Assembly: GCA_004378665.1 (NCBI GenBank)
Contig: SOIA01000321.1
Span: forward strand, 1 to 8,217
DNA from: Candidatus Aminicenantota bacterium
GTDB lineage: Bacteria; Acidobacteriota; Aminicenantia; Aminicenantales; Aminicenantaceae
DNA: 8,217 bases
Reading direction: 5' to 3'
Each line of letters opens with the position of its first letter. The first letter of the stretch is position 1. Made by a program: the position numbers and the translations under genes. Below the pieces are notes generated by a model, which was not told the origin of the DNA, did not search any database, and was given only the letters and a program-made list of their open reading frames with translations. Of this stretch, positions 1 through 5,896 are shown in pieces.

Positions 1-8
1 CCCATGTG

Positions 9-37
9 TTGACAATTCCCTTAAGATTTAGTATTTT
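9..37 (+). promoter_or_regulatory. Putative sigma70-type promoter of the rplM operon
   Basis: A perfect -35 hexamer TTGACA lies at 9-14. A 17-bp spacer separates it from a weak -10, TATTTT, at 32-37 (4 of 6 consensus bases). Transcription would start near 44 and leave a leader of about 39 nt before the rplM ATG at 83. It is the only convincing promoter ahead of the six-gene translation operon. The spacing and -35 are seen directly; activity is inferred. Confidence 0.6.
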
Positions 38-69
38 AGAGCATCGCTCTTTTTCAAAAGCCTAAATCT
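24..69 (+). repeat. Nested inverted repeats upstream of rplM
   Basis: AGATTTAG at 24-31 is exactly complementary to CTAAATCT at 62-69. Inside this pair lies a small hairpin, AGAGC (38-42) ATC GCTCT (46-50), followed by a short T run to 54. The short hairpin with T run resembles a weak terminator or attenuator. If transcription starts near 44, only the downstream half would be in the RNA, so the symmetry could act as DNA or belong to a longer transcript from further upstream. Its function is unknown. Confidence 0.35.
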
Positions 70-82
70 CAGGTCAAAAGAA

Positions 83-511
83 ATGAAGACGTTTACACTA
101 AAAAAAGAAGAGATCGAAAAGAAATGGTGGCTGATTGATGCTGATGGGAAGATTCTCGGCAGGTTGGCCACTGAAGTGGCGACTTTGCTGCGTGGAAAGC
201 GGAAGCCCGAGTTTACTCCATTCATCGATTGTGGAGATTTTGTGGTCATTGTCAATGCTGAAAAGATAAACGTGACAGGGAAAAAAATGGAGCAGAAAAA
301 GTATTATTCTCATTCCGGTTATCCAGGAGGGCTGAAAGTCAATACTCTCAAGGAACTCCTCGATAAAAAGCCAGAAGAAGTGATTCGGAAAGCGGTTTGG
401 GGGATGATTCCCAAAGGTAAACTCGGTCGAGCTGTGTATAAAAATCTAAAAGTCTACAAGGGCCCAGAACATCCTCATGATGCTCAGAAACCACAAGAAT
501 ACCGTTTTTAG
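83..511 (+). CDS. rplM: 50S ribosomal protein L13
   Basis: L13 is a primary 23S rRNA-binding protein that acts early in assembly of the large ribosomal subunit. The 142-residue product has the usual family length (E. coli L13 is also 142). Recognisable blocks are WWLIDADGKILGRLAT at residues 15-30, the central VIVNAEKINVTGKK segment, and the C-terminal WGMIPKGKLGRAVYKNLKVY block followed by GPEHPHDAQKP. The ATG at 83 has only a weak SD (AGGT at 71-74). It is the first gene of the operon, and its stop lies in the SD region of rpsI 8 nt upstream of the rpsI start, as in the near-universal rplM-rpsI pair. L13 represses its own mRNA in E. coli; whether it does here cannot be seen. Confidence 0.98.
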   Translation: MKTFTLKKEEIEKKWWLIDADGKILGRLATEVATLLRGKRKPEFTPFIDCGDFVVIVNAEKINVTGKKMEQKKYYSHSGYPGGLKVNTLKELLDKKPEEVIRKAVWGMIPKGKLGRAVYKNLKVYKGPEHPHDAQKPQEYRF

Positions 512-519
512 GAGGAAAG

Positions 520-924
520 TTGAGTTTAATCCAGTATTACGGAACAGGAAAGAGAAAAACATCGGTGGCAAGAGTCTTTTTGCGTCCGGGAAAAGGTGAT
601 GTCACTCTCTATGTGAATAAGAGGCCCAGACAGTTCGATGAGTATTTTAATATGGAAAGCCAGAAGCACGTCATCAAACAACCTCTTCGTCTGACCGAGA
701 CTGAGAACAAGTTTGATGTTTTCATCCGAGTCAACGGAGGAGGAATCGGTGGCCAGGCTGATGCGATCCGGCTGGGAATATCCCGGGCTCTGGTCGAGTT
801 TAATAAAGAACTGAAGGGTGGCCTGAAGAGTGCGGGCCTGCTGACGAGAGACGCCAGGATCAAAGAGAGAAAGAAATACGGATTGTTAGGTGCCAGGAAG
901 GCTCCACAATACCACAAGAGATAA
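520..924 (+). CDS. rpsI: 30S ribosomal protein S9
   Basis: S9 belongs to the small-subunit head, and its basic C-terminal tail reaches the P-site tRNA. The 134-residue product begins with the family block QYYGTGKRKTSVARVFLRPG and carries VNGGGIGGQADAIRLGISRAL in the middle. It ends KKYGLLGARKAPQYHKR, with the conserved terminal Lys-Arg. The start codon is TTG at 520, fixed by GGAGGA at 511-516, which overlaps the rplM stop region with optimal spacing. No ATG in the right frame fits the family N-terminus. The gene follows rplM by 8 nt and precedes rpsB by 14 nt, so all three are surely cotranscribed. Confidence 0.98.
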   Translation: MSLIQYYGTGKRKTSVARVFLRPGKGDVTLYVNKRPRQFDEYFNMESQKHVIKQPLRLTETENKFDVFIRVNGGGIGGQADAIRLGISRALVEFNKELKGGLKSAGLLTRDARIKERKKYGLLGARKAPQYHKR

Positions 925-938
925 ATGGAGGATTTCTA

Positions 939-1691
939 TTGGTTTTAGTAACTATGAAAGAACTTTTGGAAGCAGGTGTTCATTTTGGCCACCAAACGAA
1001 GAGGTGGAATCCCAAGATGAAAGATTTCATTTTTGGACAGAGGAATGGAATCTATATCATCGATTTGCAGAAGACGATAAAAATTTTCAAGGATGCCCTT
1101 CAGTTCATCAGAAGCGTGGCCGAGAGTGGAAAAGAGGTGCTTCTGGTCGGGACTAAAAAACAAGCCCAGGATATTATCAAGGAAAATTCAATAAAATGTG
1201 AATCCAGTTATGTCAACCAGCGTTGGCTGGGAGGATTGTTGACCAACTTCGACGTGATCAGAGGCAGCGTGGACAAGTTGATCGAGATGGAAGAGATGAA
1301 AGAGGATGGGCGTTGGGACCTTTTGTCCAAGAAGGAGCAATCCAAACTGGAAAAAGTCTACAGGAAGCTTTCGAAAAATTTGGGCGGAATAAAGAACATG
1401 CACGAACGTCCCGGGGCTTTGTTTGTTATAGATTCGAACAAGGAGGAAATCGCGATTCAAGAGGCCCAGAAGTTGAAGATTCCTATCGTCGCGGTCGTGG
1501 ATACCAATGGAGATCCAGAAAATATCAACCATCCCATCCCCGGGAATGATGATGCAGTCAGAGCCATTGAATTGTTCACATCAAAGGTCACCCAAGCCAT
1601 CATGGAAGGAAAGCAGAAGAAAATAGAAAACGAACTCCAAGAAGCTAAAAAGGAAGAAGCGGCAGTGCCGGAGGAAAAGCAGCCTATTTAA
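939..1691 (+). CDS. rpsB: 30S ribosomal protein S2
   Basis: S2 binds late to the small subunit, between head and body, and helps recruit S1 where S1 exists. The protein has 250 residues. VTMKELLEAGVHFGHQTKRWNPKM at residues 4-27 is the classic S2 opening. NQRWLGGLLTNFDVIRGSV is the second signature, and the NHPIPGNDDAVRAIELF block closes the conserved core. The last 30 or so residues form a charged, low-complexity tail rich in Glu and Lys, of the variable kind seen in the family. The start is taken as TTG at 939 because GGAGG at 927-931 lies 7 nt upstream. ATG at 954 would leave the SD 22 nt away. It sits 14 nt behind rpsI with no room for a separate S2-responsive leader such as that of E. 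coli rpsB-tsf. Confidence 0.97.
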   Translation: MVLVTMKELLEAGVHFGHQTKRWNPKMKDFIFGQRNGIYIIDLQKTIKIFKDALQFIRSVAESGKEVLLVGTKKQAQDIIKENSIKCESSYVNQRWLGGLLTNFDVIRGSVDKLIEMEEMKEDGRWDLLSKKEQSKLEKVYRKLSKNLGGIKNMHERPGALFVIDSNKEEIAIQEAQKLKIPIVAVVDTNGDPENINHPIPGNDDAVRAIELFTSKVTQAIMEGKQKKIENELQEAKKEEAAVPEEKQPI

Positions 1692-1705
1692 GAGCAGAAG
1701 ACTTC

Positions 1706-1748
1706 CTCTTTCTCTGAGGCGGGCTCCTGCAGAGGGGGGAGAGAAAGG
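1706..1748 (+). repeat. Stem-loop in the rpsB-tsf intergenic gap
   Basis: CTTTCTCT at 1708-1715 is exactly complementary to AGAGAAAG at 1740-1747, with an additional T-G pair outside. The 24-nt loop is GC-rich and may fold further. No T run follows, so this is not a standard intrinsic terminator. It could be an RNA processing or stabilising structure, or a partial terminator that sets the S2 to EF-Ts ratio. The pairing is seen; the role is inferred. Confidence 0.45.
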
Positions 1749-1790
1749 CCCTGCTGATCCTGGAGAATCGGTTTAAGGAAGGAATGTGAG

Positions 1791-2387
1791 ATGGAGATAA
1801 AAGCTGAAACAGTCAAGGAACTCCGTCAGCGGACAGGAATAGGGATGATGGAGTGCAAGCAGGCACTCAAAGAATCCAAAGGAGACATCGAGAAGGCGAT
1901 CCTGATTTTGAGAAAGAAAGGATACGCGCGCGCTCAGGACAAGATGAGCCGGGAAACTGTCGAAGGCATCATCGGTTCTTATATTCATCTGAACGGGAAA
2001 ATTGGAGTTCTTTTAGAGGTGAATTGTGAGTCTGACTTTGTCGCGCGCAATGATGAGTTTAAAGAGTTAGTGAAAAACATCGCTATGCACATTGCCGCAT
2101 CCGACCCCAAGTATGTTTCTTCAGAGGACATTCCTCCCGAAGTGTTAGACCAGGAAAAAGAGATCACACGGGAACAGTTCAAGGACTCTAAAAAGCCTCC
2201 GGAGATTGTTGATAAGATTGTCCAGGGGAAGCTGGGGAAGTTTTACGAAGAAGTGTGTTTATTGAATCAGCCGTATGTGAAGGATGATAAGGTTTCGATA
2301 AAACAGCTTGTGGCGTCCCATATCGCCAAGTTTGGCGAGAATATTCGCATAAACAGGTTTGCCCGGTACGAGCTGGGCCAGCCATAA
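1791..2387 (+). CDS. tsf: Translation elongation factor EF-Ts (compact form)
   Basis: EF-Ts is the nucleotide exchange factor that recycles EF-Tu from its GDP to its GTP form. The N-terminal UBA-like domain is clear: VKELRQRTGIGMMECKQALKE at residues 8-28, then GDIEKAILILRKKG. The exchange motif CESDFVARND occupies 79-88. Its Asp82-Phe83 pair matches the E. coli Asp80-Phe81 residues that disturb the EF-Tu magnesium site. At 198 residues it is much shorter than E. coli EF-Ts (about 283) and close to the Thermus type, so the second half of the core is reduced. The C-terminal block QPYVKDDKVSIKQLVA followed by IRINRFARYELG is intact. The ATG at 1791 has a strong SD, AAGGAAGGA at 1775-1783. It follows rpsB by 99 nt. 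Confidence 0.97.
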   Translation: MEIKAETVKELRQRTGIGMMECKQALKESKGDIEKAILILRKKGYARAQDKMSRETVEGIIGSYIHLNGKIGVLLEVNCESDFVARNDEFKELVKNIAMHIAASDPKYVSSEDIPPEVLDQEKEITREQFKDSKKPPEIVDKIVQGKLGKFYEEVCLLNQPYVKDDKVSIKQLVASHIAKFGENIRINRFARYELGQP

Positions 2388-2400
2388 ATTGAATTCAGTC

Positions 2401-3120
2401 ATGCCACAAAACAAGCCGGCGTTTAAAAGAATTCTGTTAAAACTCTCCGGTGAGTCCCTCCTCGGTCAGAATGACTACGGCGTTGATCTGGAAACGGCGA
2501 AGTCTATTGCTCAAAATTTGAAGGAGATCCATAATTTGGGTGTTGAAATCGCCATCATGATCGGTGGTGGCAATATCTTTCGTGGGGCTTCCGCCGCGCA
2601 AGCCGGAATGGATAGGGCATCGGCTGATTATATGGGGCTACTGGCCACTATTATGAATGGGATTGCTCTTCAAGATGCGCTGGAGAAAGAAGGAGTGATG
2701 ACTCGGCACATTTCTGCCATTGAGATTAAAGCCGTGGCTGAACCTTTCGTCAGAAGAAGAGTCATAAGACACCTTGAAAAAGGAAGGATTATTATTTTCA
2801 GCGCTGGTATCGGAAGTCCCTTTTTCACCACGGATACGGCGGCCGCGTTGAGAGCACTCGAGATCAAAGCGGAAGTGATCCTGAAAGCCACAAAAGTGGA
2901 CGGTGTCTATTCAGCTGACCCGATGATAGACAAGGCTGCGAAAAAGTTCAGTTCCATAAAATACATGGATGTTATTAAAAAAGGCTTAAAGGTCATGGAT
3001 ACGACCGCTATCTCTATGTGTCAAGAGCACGACCTTCCGATCGTTGTTTTTAGCTTGCGGGAGAAGGGAAATATCAAAAAGGCCGTTTTGGGCCAGAAAG
3101 TGGGAACACGAATCTACTGA
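2401..3120 (+). CDS. pyrH: UMP kinase (uridylate kinase)
   Basis: PyrH phosphorylates UMP to UDP with ATP, an essential cytoplasmic step of pyrimidine nucleotide synthesis. It is a hexameric amino-acid-kinase-fold enzyme. The product from ATG 2401 has 239 residues, normal for the family. Motifs in order are KRILLKLSGESLLG (9-22), IGGGNIFRGA (54-63), ADYMGLLATIMNGIALQDAL (75-94), GIGSPFFTTDTAAALRA (136-152, with the substrate-binding TTD), and KATKVDGVYSADP (162-174). The start is uncertain. ATG 2401 lies 13 nt after the tsf stop and gives a typical N-terminus, but has no obvious SD. In-frame TTG codons at 2389 and 2359 (the latter overlapping tsf) would add 4 or 14 residues without family support. 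Translation may depend on coupling to tsf. Confidence 0.96.
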   Translation: MPQNKPAFKRILLKLSGESLLGQNDYGVDLETAKSIAQNLKEIHNLGVEIAIMIGGGNIFRGASAAQAGMDRASADYMGLLATIMNGIALQDALEKEGVMTRHISAIEIKAVAEPFVRRRVIRHLEKGRIIIFSAGIGSPFFTTDTAAALRALEIKAEVILKATKVDGVYSADPMIDKAAKKFSSIKYMDVIKKGLKVMDTTAISMCQEHDLPIVVFSLREKGNIKKAVLGQKVGTRIY

Positions 3121-3133
3121 ATAGACTCAGCCT

Positions 3134-3160
3134 TTGACTAGGTCTTTTTGCCTGGATAAT
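3134..3160 (+). promoter_or_regulatory. Weak candidate promoter before frr
   Basis: TTGACT at 3134-3139 (5 of 6) and GATAAT at 3155-3160 (5 of 6) are separated by only 15 bp, which is short of the optimum. They lie in the 80-nt gap between pyrH and frr. A near-palindrome, CCTGGATAATTCAGG (3151-3165), overlaps the -10. It may be an internal booster promoter for frr, but the spacing is a real objection. Confidence 0.25.
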
Positions 3161-3200
3161 TCAGGTGAATAATTTGGGCTTTGATTAAAGAGGGAAAAAG

Positions 3201-3758
3201 ATGGTTAAAGACATTTTAAGGGAACTCGAAAAAAAAATGAAAGTCTCTGCCGAGCATTTTCGGAAAGATCTGAGCAAGTTGAGAACCGGCCGGGCGAATA
3301 TCAATCTCCTTGAGGATATCAAAGTCGAGTACTACGGGAATTTAACGCCTATCAATCAGGTGGCCACGCTCGGAGTACCTGATCCTACGCTGATCACGGT
3401 CCAGCCCTGGGATCCATCCACCCTGGATGCCGTTGATAAAGCGATCAGGAGCGCAGATCTCGGTTTGAACCCGGTCAATGACGGGAAGATGCTCAAGGTC
3501 CCGATCCCGCCGTTAGATGAGGAAAGACGACAGGAGATCGCGAAGCACATCAAAAAATTGCTGGATGACGAGAAGACGGCCCTCCGCATCATGCGAAGAG
3601 AAAGCAAGGAAGCCATCGAAAAGCTGGAAGAAGATAAAGAGATCACCGAGGATGACAAATTTTGGGGTTATGATAAGCTTCAGGAAGTCATCGAGGAGTA
3701 CACTAATAAGATAGAGGAAATGGCGGCTGCCAAGGAAAAAGAAATTTTAGAAGTCTAA
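3201..3758 (+). CDS. frr: Ribosome recycling factor
   Basis: RRF works with EF-G to split the post-termination ribosome so the subunits can be reused. The product has 185 residues, the normal length. The three-helix bundle is recognisable from its ends: KKMKVSAEHFRKDLSKLRTGRAN at residues 11-33 and the long terminal helix with DDKFWGYDKLQEVIEEYTNKIEEMAAAKEKEILEV. Between these lie YYGNLTPINQVATLGVPDP (44-62), ITVQPWD and the LKVPIPPLDEERR block (98-110). ATG 3201 is preceded by AAGAGGG at 3188-3194. pyrH-frr is a common bacterial pair. Here frr is the last gene, immediately followed by a terminator, and no uppS or cdsA follows. Confidence 0.98.
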   Translation: MVKDILRELEKKMKVSAEHFRKDLSKLRTGRANINLLEDIKVEYYGNLTPINQVATLGVPDPTLITVQPWDPSTLDAVDKAIRSADLGLNPVNDGKMLKVPIPPLDEERRQEIAKHIKKLLDDEKTALRIMRRESKEAIEKLEEDKEITEDDKFWGYDKLQEVIEEYTNKIEEMAAAKEKEILEV

Positions 3759-3759
3759 T

Positions 3760-3787
3760 AAAAAAAAGGGGCCAGGCCCCTTTTTTT
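3760..3787. terminator. Bidirectional intrinsic terminator between convergent operons
   Basis: Eight A residues (3760-3767) precede GGGG (3768-3771), a 5-nt CCAGG loop, CCCC (3777-3780) and seven T residues (3781-3787). The symmetric structure gives a GC stem followed by a U tract in both directions. It lies 2 nt past the frr stop and 10 nt past the stop of the minus-strand gene ending at 3798, so it can end both operons. Confidence 0.9.
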
Positions 3788-3797
3788 CTGTCTTTTT

Positions 3798-4709
3798 TTA
3801 CTCGACCTTTTTCTTGAACCAATTCTCCGTCGTGCCGAATTTCGTCCTGATAACGATTCCCCAGCCGATGATGCTCAAGCAGAACATGAAGAGTCCGCCG
3901 ATAAAGGGGATGAAGGAAATGAAGCTCACGAAAATGAAGCCGAGTATCATGCCTCCGAACGCAGAGACCTTGCTGTTCTTGTTGAAAGCCTGGATGAGAC
4001 TTTCTCCGAAGAAGTAGAAGAGGAACACTCGACCAAAGAGCTTTATGATGAATCCTATGATGATGAGAGCGATAAGCAGCGGGATGCCGATCAAAACGAA
4101 CGAGAGCAACGTCGCAAAAATGATTAATCCAAAATAAATGGTGATACTCAAAACTCCTGTGCCGACGACCGGCCAGAAGGATTTTCTGACTTGGGCAGAA
4201 GCAAATGTGATCTGTCGGGGGAAGAGAGCCGTAACCAATAAGGCCAGGAGGAAGGTGATAAAGACTGAGACTAATTTGAAGAAAATGATTAAGGGGATCA
4301 AAGCCCCCGTCAAGCCTTCTCCCAGGAAATCTGCGAGGTCTTCAAATCCCTTGAAGGAGATTGTGTCTCCTCCAATCAGACATCCGATTTCTTTCTCGAG
4401 CGTTCCTCCTAAAGCGACAACGTCTCCATCTATGACGGCTGAAGACTTGAGAGTAATATCAGAGCCGAATCCCACGACGGAATCTCCGACTTCACCGCTG
4501 ATGATGACTTCACAGCCGAAGGCGATAACCATTTCTCTGACTTCTCCTTCGATGACGACCTTCCCGCCGAAAGAGACGACGTTCTTCTGGACTTCGTCTT
4601 CTGCGATGAATATATCCTCGGTCACAGAGAAACACTGTTGGCCATGAAGCGGAAGGAGGCCTGAGATCATGAAGAGAAGGATAAAGGCCAAGGTTGTTTT
4701 ATTTTTCAT
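3798..4709 (-). CDS. Secreted/membrane protein with bactofilin-like beta-helix repeats
   Basis: The role is unknown. The 303-residue product has an N-terminal signal peptide or anchor (Lys2, Lys4, hydrophobic 7-21). Next comes a beta-rich stretch at about 29-120 with a repeating pattern: VVSFGGKVVIEGEV (44-57), VIAFGCEVIISGEV (61-74), VVGFGSDITL (78-87) and VVALGG (97-102). The first three copies are exactly 17 residues apart, as expected of a right-handed beta helix of the bactofilin/polymer-forming type. From about 137 to 290 it is strongly hydrophobic, with roughly five or six membrane helices and no catalytic motif. The repeat domain should lie outside the cytoplasmic membrane. The start overlaps the anti-sigma stop as ATGA, with GGAG 7 nt upstream, so the gene is probably coupled to the sigma/anti-sigma pair. 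It could be a regulon output or part of signal sensing. Confidence 0.75.
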   Translation of the reverse strand: MKNKTTLAFILLFMISGLLPLHGQQCFSVTEDIFIAEDEVQKNVVSFGGKVVIEGEVREMVIAFGCEVIISGEVGDSVVGFGSDITLKSSAVIDGDVVALGGTLEKEIGCLIGGDTISFKGFEDLADFLGEGLTGALIPLIIFFKLVSVFITFLLALLVTALFPRQITFASAQVRKSFWPVVGTGVLSITIYFGLIIFATLLSFVLIGIPLLIALIIIGFIIKLFGRVFLFYFFGESLIQAFNKNSKVSAFGGMILGFIFVSFISFIPFIGGLFMFCLSIIGWGIVIRTKFGTTENWFKKKVE

Positions 4710-5284
4710 GCTTTTTCTCCGATAAATAATTTTCTTCTGAGTCCGTATATAGAGGATGCGATGATGACGATCACGACCGTTATGATGATGATTTGAACCT
4801 GAGGGCTGATGAGAGATGTCAGAAGAGTCAGGCCCTTGACAAGGAATTCTCCGAACTGCTGAAGGATCTTAAGGAGCAGTGGTGCCAGCTTGAGGATTTT
4901 CGCGAGAAGAGGAGAGAGATTTTTTATGGCATTCAACAAGGTGTAATAAGAGCCGCGGAGAAGGTCTGAGAAATTTTGACCGGTGACAAGAGCAAAGAGA
5001 ACGACGGCGAGGATCATGGATGCAAAACCGGATACCACGGCTCCGAGCCAAGACAAAGGAGAGACTCTGGCCTGGAAAATTCTGGCCATGACCTGCTGGG
5101 TAAAACCAAGGGGGGTTTCCCATGCGGGAAGGCTCTCTGCGGCTTCGATCAGCAATTTTCTTTCTTCTACGGCTTTTTGGCATTTCGGGCAGTCAGCCAA
5201 ATGCTTCTGGATTTCTCTGTTTTTGGCGGAGGGAAGCTCTTTTTCGATGTAGAGATAAATCTGTTCAATGCTGAGGCATGTCAT
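4706..5284 (-). CDS. Zinc-finger (ZAS-type) membrane anti-sigma factor
   Basis: It probably holds the ECF sigma factor encoded just upstream inactive at the membrane until an envelope signal arrives. The 192-residue product opens with a ZAS zinc-binding domain: Cys3, then His28-x3-Cys32-x2-Cys35 in KHLADCPKC. A hydrophobic helix lies at about 79-101. Residues 124-155 carry a Leu/Ile/Lys amphipathic stretch with an apparent short duplication (PLLAKILKL then APLLLKIL). A second membrane helix lies at about 163-182, with a short basic tail. The start at 5284 is chosen because GGAGGAAACGCC leads directly to ATG, and the ATG overlaps the sigma stop as ATGA. A longer reading to 5410 would lie inside the sigma gene and lacks support. 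Most of the domain beyond the zinc finger has no family I can name. Confidence 0.88.
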   Translation of the reverse strand: MTCLSIEQIYLYIEKELPSAKNREIQKHLADCPKCQKAVEERKLLIEAAESLPAWETPLGFTQQVMARIFQARVSPLSWLGAVVSGFASMILAVVLFALVTGQNFSDLLRGSYYTLLNAIKNLSPLLAKILKLAPLLLKILQQFGEFLVKGLTLLTSLISPQVQIIIITVVIVIIASSIYGLRRKLFIGEKA

Positions 5285-5844
5285 GGCGTTTCCTCCAGCA
5301 AATTGCGAATGAGTTCTTTGGCCTGGAAGACTCTGTTCTTTATTGTCCCTGTGGGCAGTCCTTTTATCTCGGCAATCTCTTCGTAACTCAACTCGTTGAT
5401 ATGCCTCCAAACGAACACTTCTCTCAGTGAAGAGGGAATTCTATCCAACGCCCGCTCGATCCTTCCCCTGAGCTGGGAGGTTTCAAACTTTGTCACGAGG
5501 GATTCCTCATCCGCAGGGACTTGAATAGGAGGGAGATCTCTATCCATTTTTTTCTGATGATCGAGTGAGAACGTATCGATTTTTTTCTTTCTCCAGTAAT
5601 CGATAATGAAATTCGAAGCGATTCTGTAAAGCCAAGTGCTGAACTTGAACTGGGGTTTGTAGGAACGAAGCGAAGAATAGGTCCGGATGAACACCTCCTG
5701 AGTGAAATCCAGGGCCAACTCGCGTTCTCCCACCATGCGCCCGATGTAATTCAGAAGCGGCTGTTGATACTTCTGAATAATCATTTCAAAAGCCTTTTGT
5801 TCGCCTTGAAGTGTTTTTTCGACGAGATTTTTATCTTCATTCAT
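5281..5844 (-). CDS. ECF-subfamily RNA polymerase sigma factor (RpoE/SigW-like)
   Basis: This alternative sigma factor directs RNA polymerase to a small regulon, probably concerned with the cell envelope. The 187-residue product has only regions 2 and 4, the mark of ECF sigmas. Region 2 spans about 22-90, with the core-binding DFTQEVFIRTYSSL (46-59) and the promoter-melting FSTWLYRIASNFIIDYWRKKK (68-88). A variable acidic linker covers about 91-122. Region 4 spans about 124-183, with LDRIPSSLREVF and the helix-turn-helix LSYEEIAEIKGLPTGTIKNRV (152-172). ATG 5844 is the only plausible start. Its upstream region holds a perfect palindrome rather than a normally spaced SD. The next gene is its likely anti-sigma factor, joined by an ATGA overlap. 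The exact ECF group cannot be assigned by eye. Confidence 0.93.
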   Translation of the reverse strand: MNEDKNLVEKTLQGEQKAFEMIIQKYQQPLLNYIGRMVGERELALDFTQEVFIRTYSSLRSYKPQFKFSTWLYRIASNFIIDYWRKKKIDTFSLDHQKKMDRDLPPIQVPADEESLVTKFETSQLRGRIERALDRIPSSLREVFVWRHINELSYEEIAEIKGLPTGTIKNRVFQAKELIRNLLEETP

Positions 5845-5845
5845 G

Positions 5846-5862
5846 GAGGACAGCCTGTCCTC
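5846..5862. promoter_or_regulatory. Perfect palindrome abutting the sigma factor start codon
   Basis: GAGGACAG (5846-5853) and CTGTCCTC (5855-5862) form a perfect 8-bp inverted repeat around one central base, two bases upstream of the minus-strand ATG. In the mRNA it is a hairpin in which the only SD-like sequence (GAGGA) is paired with the segment next to the start codon. As DNA it covers the expected +1 of the TATAAT promoter, an ideal site for a repressor. The palindrome is seen; either role is inferred. Confidence 0.6.
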
Positions 5863-5867
5863 AAAGT

Positions 5868-5896
5868 ATTATACGAAGACGGAAGGATTTGGTTTA
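5868..5896 (-). promoter_or_regulatory. Candidate promoter of the sigma/anti-sigma operon
   Basis: A perfect -10, TATAAT (minus strand, 5868-5873), lies in the 49-nt gap between lolA and the sigma gene. At 17-bp spacing the -35 position reads TAAACC, a poor match. Transcription would begin near 5861 at the edge of the palindrome, giving a leader of about 17 nt. An overlapping AAC (5898-5900), 16 nt, CGTC (5878-5881) arrangement resembles ECF-type promoters and could allow autoregulation. Confidence 0.4.

Noticed and set aside
890..1156. An 88-codon plus-strand open frame overlapping the end of rpsI and the start of rpsB.
   Set aside because: It is out of frame with the unmistakable S2 sequence and has no family features.
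4138..4647. A 169-codon plus-strand open frame opposite the beta-helix membrane protein.
   Set aside because: The translation is rich in Pro, Ser, Thr and Lys as expected of a shadow frame; the minus-strand gene has a signal peptide, regular repeats, membrane helices and coupled start.
5285..5410. A longer anti-sigma reading that starts inside the sigma gene.
   Set aside because: The added 42 residues are charged shadow sequence. The internal ATG at 5284 has an excellent SD, overlaps the sigma stop as ATGA and starts the zinc-finger domain directly.
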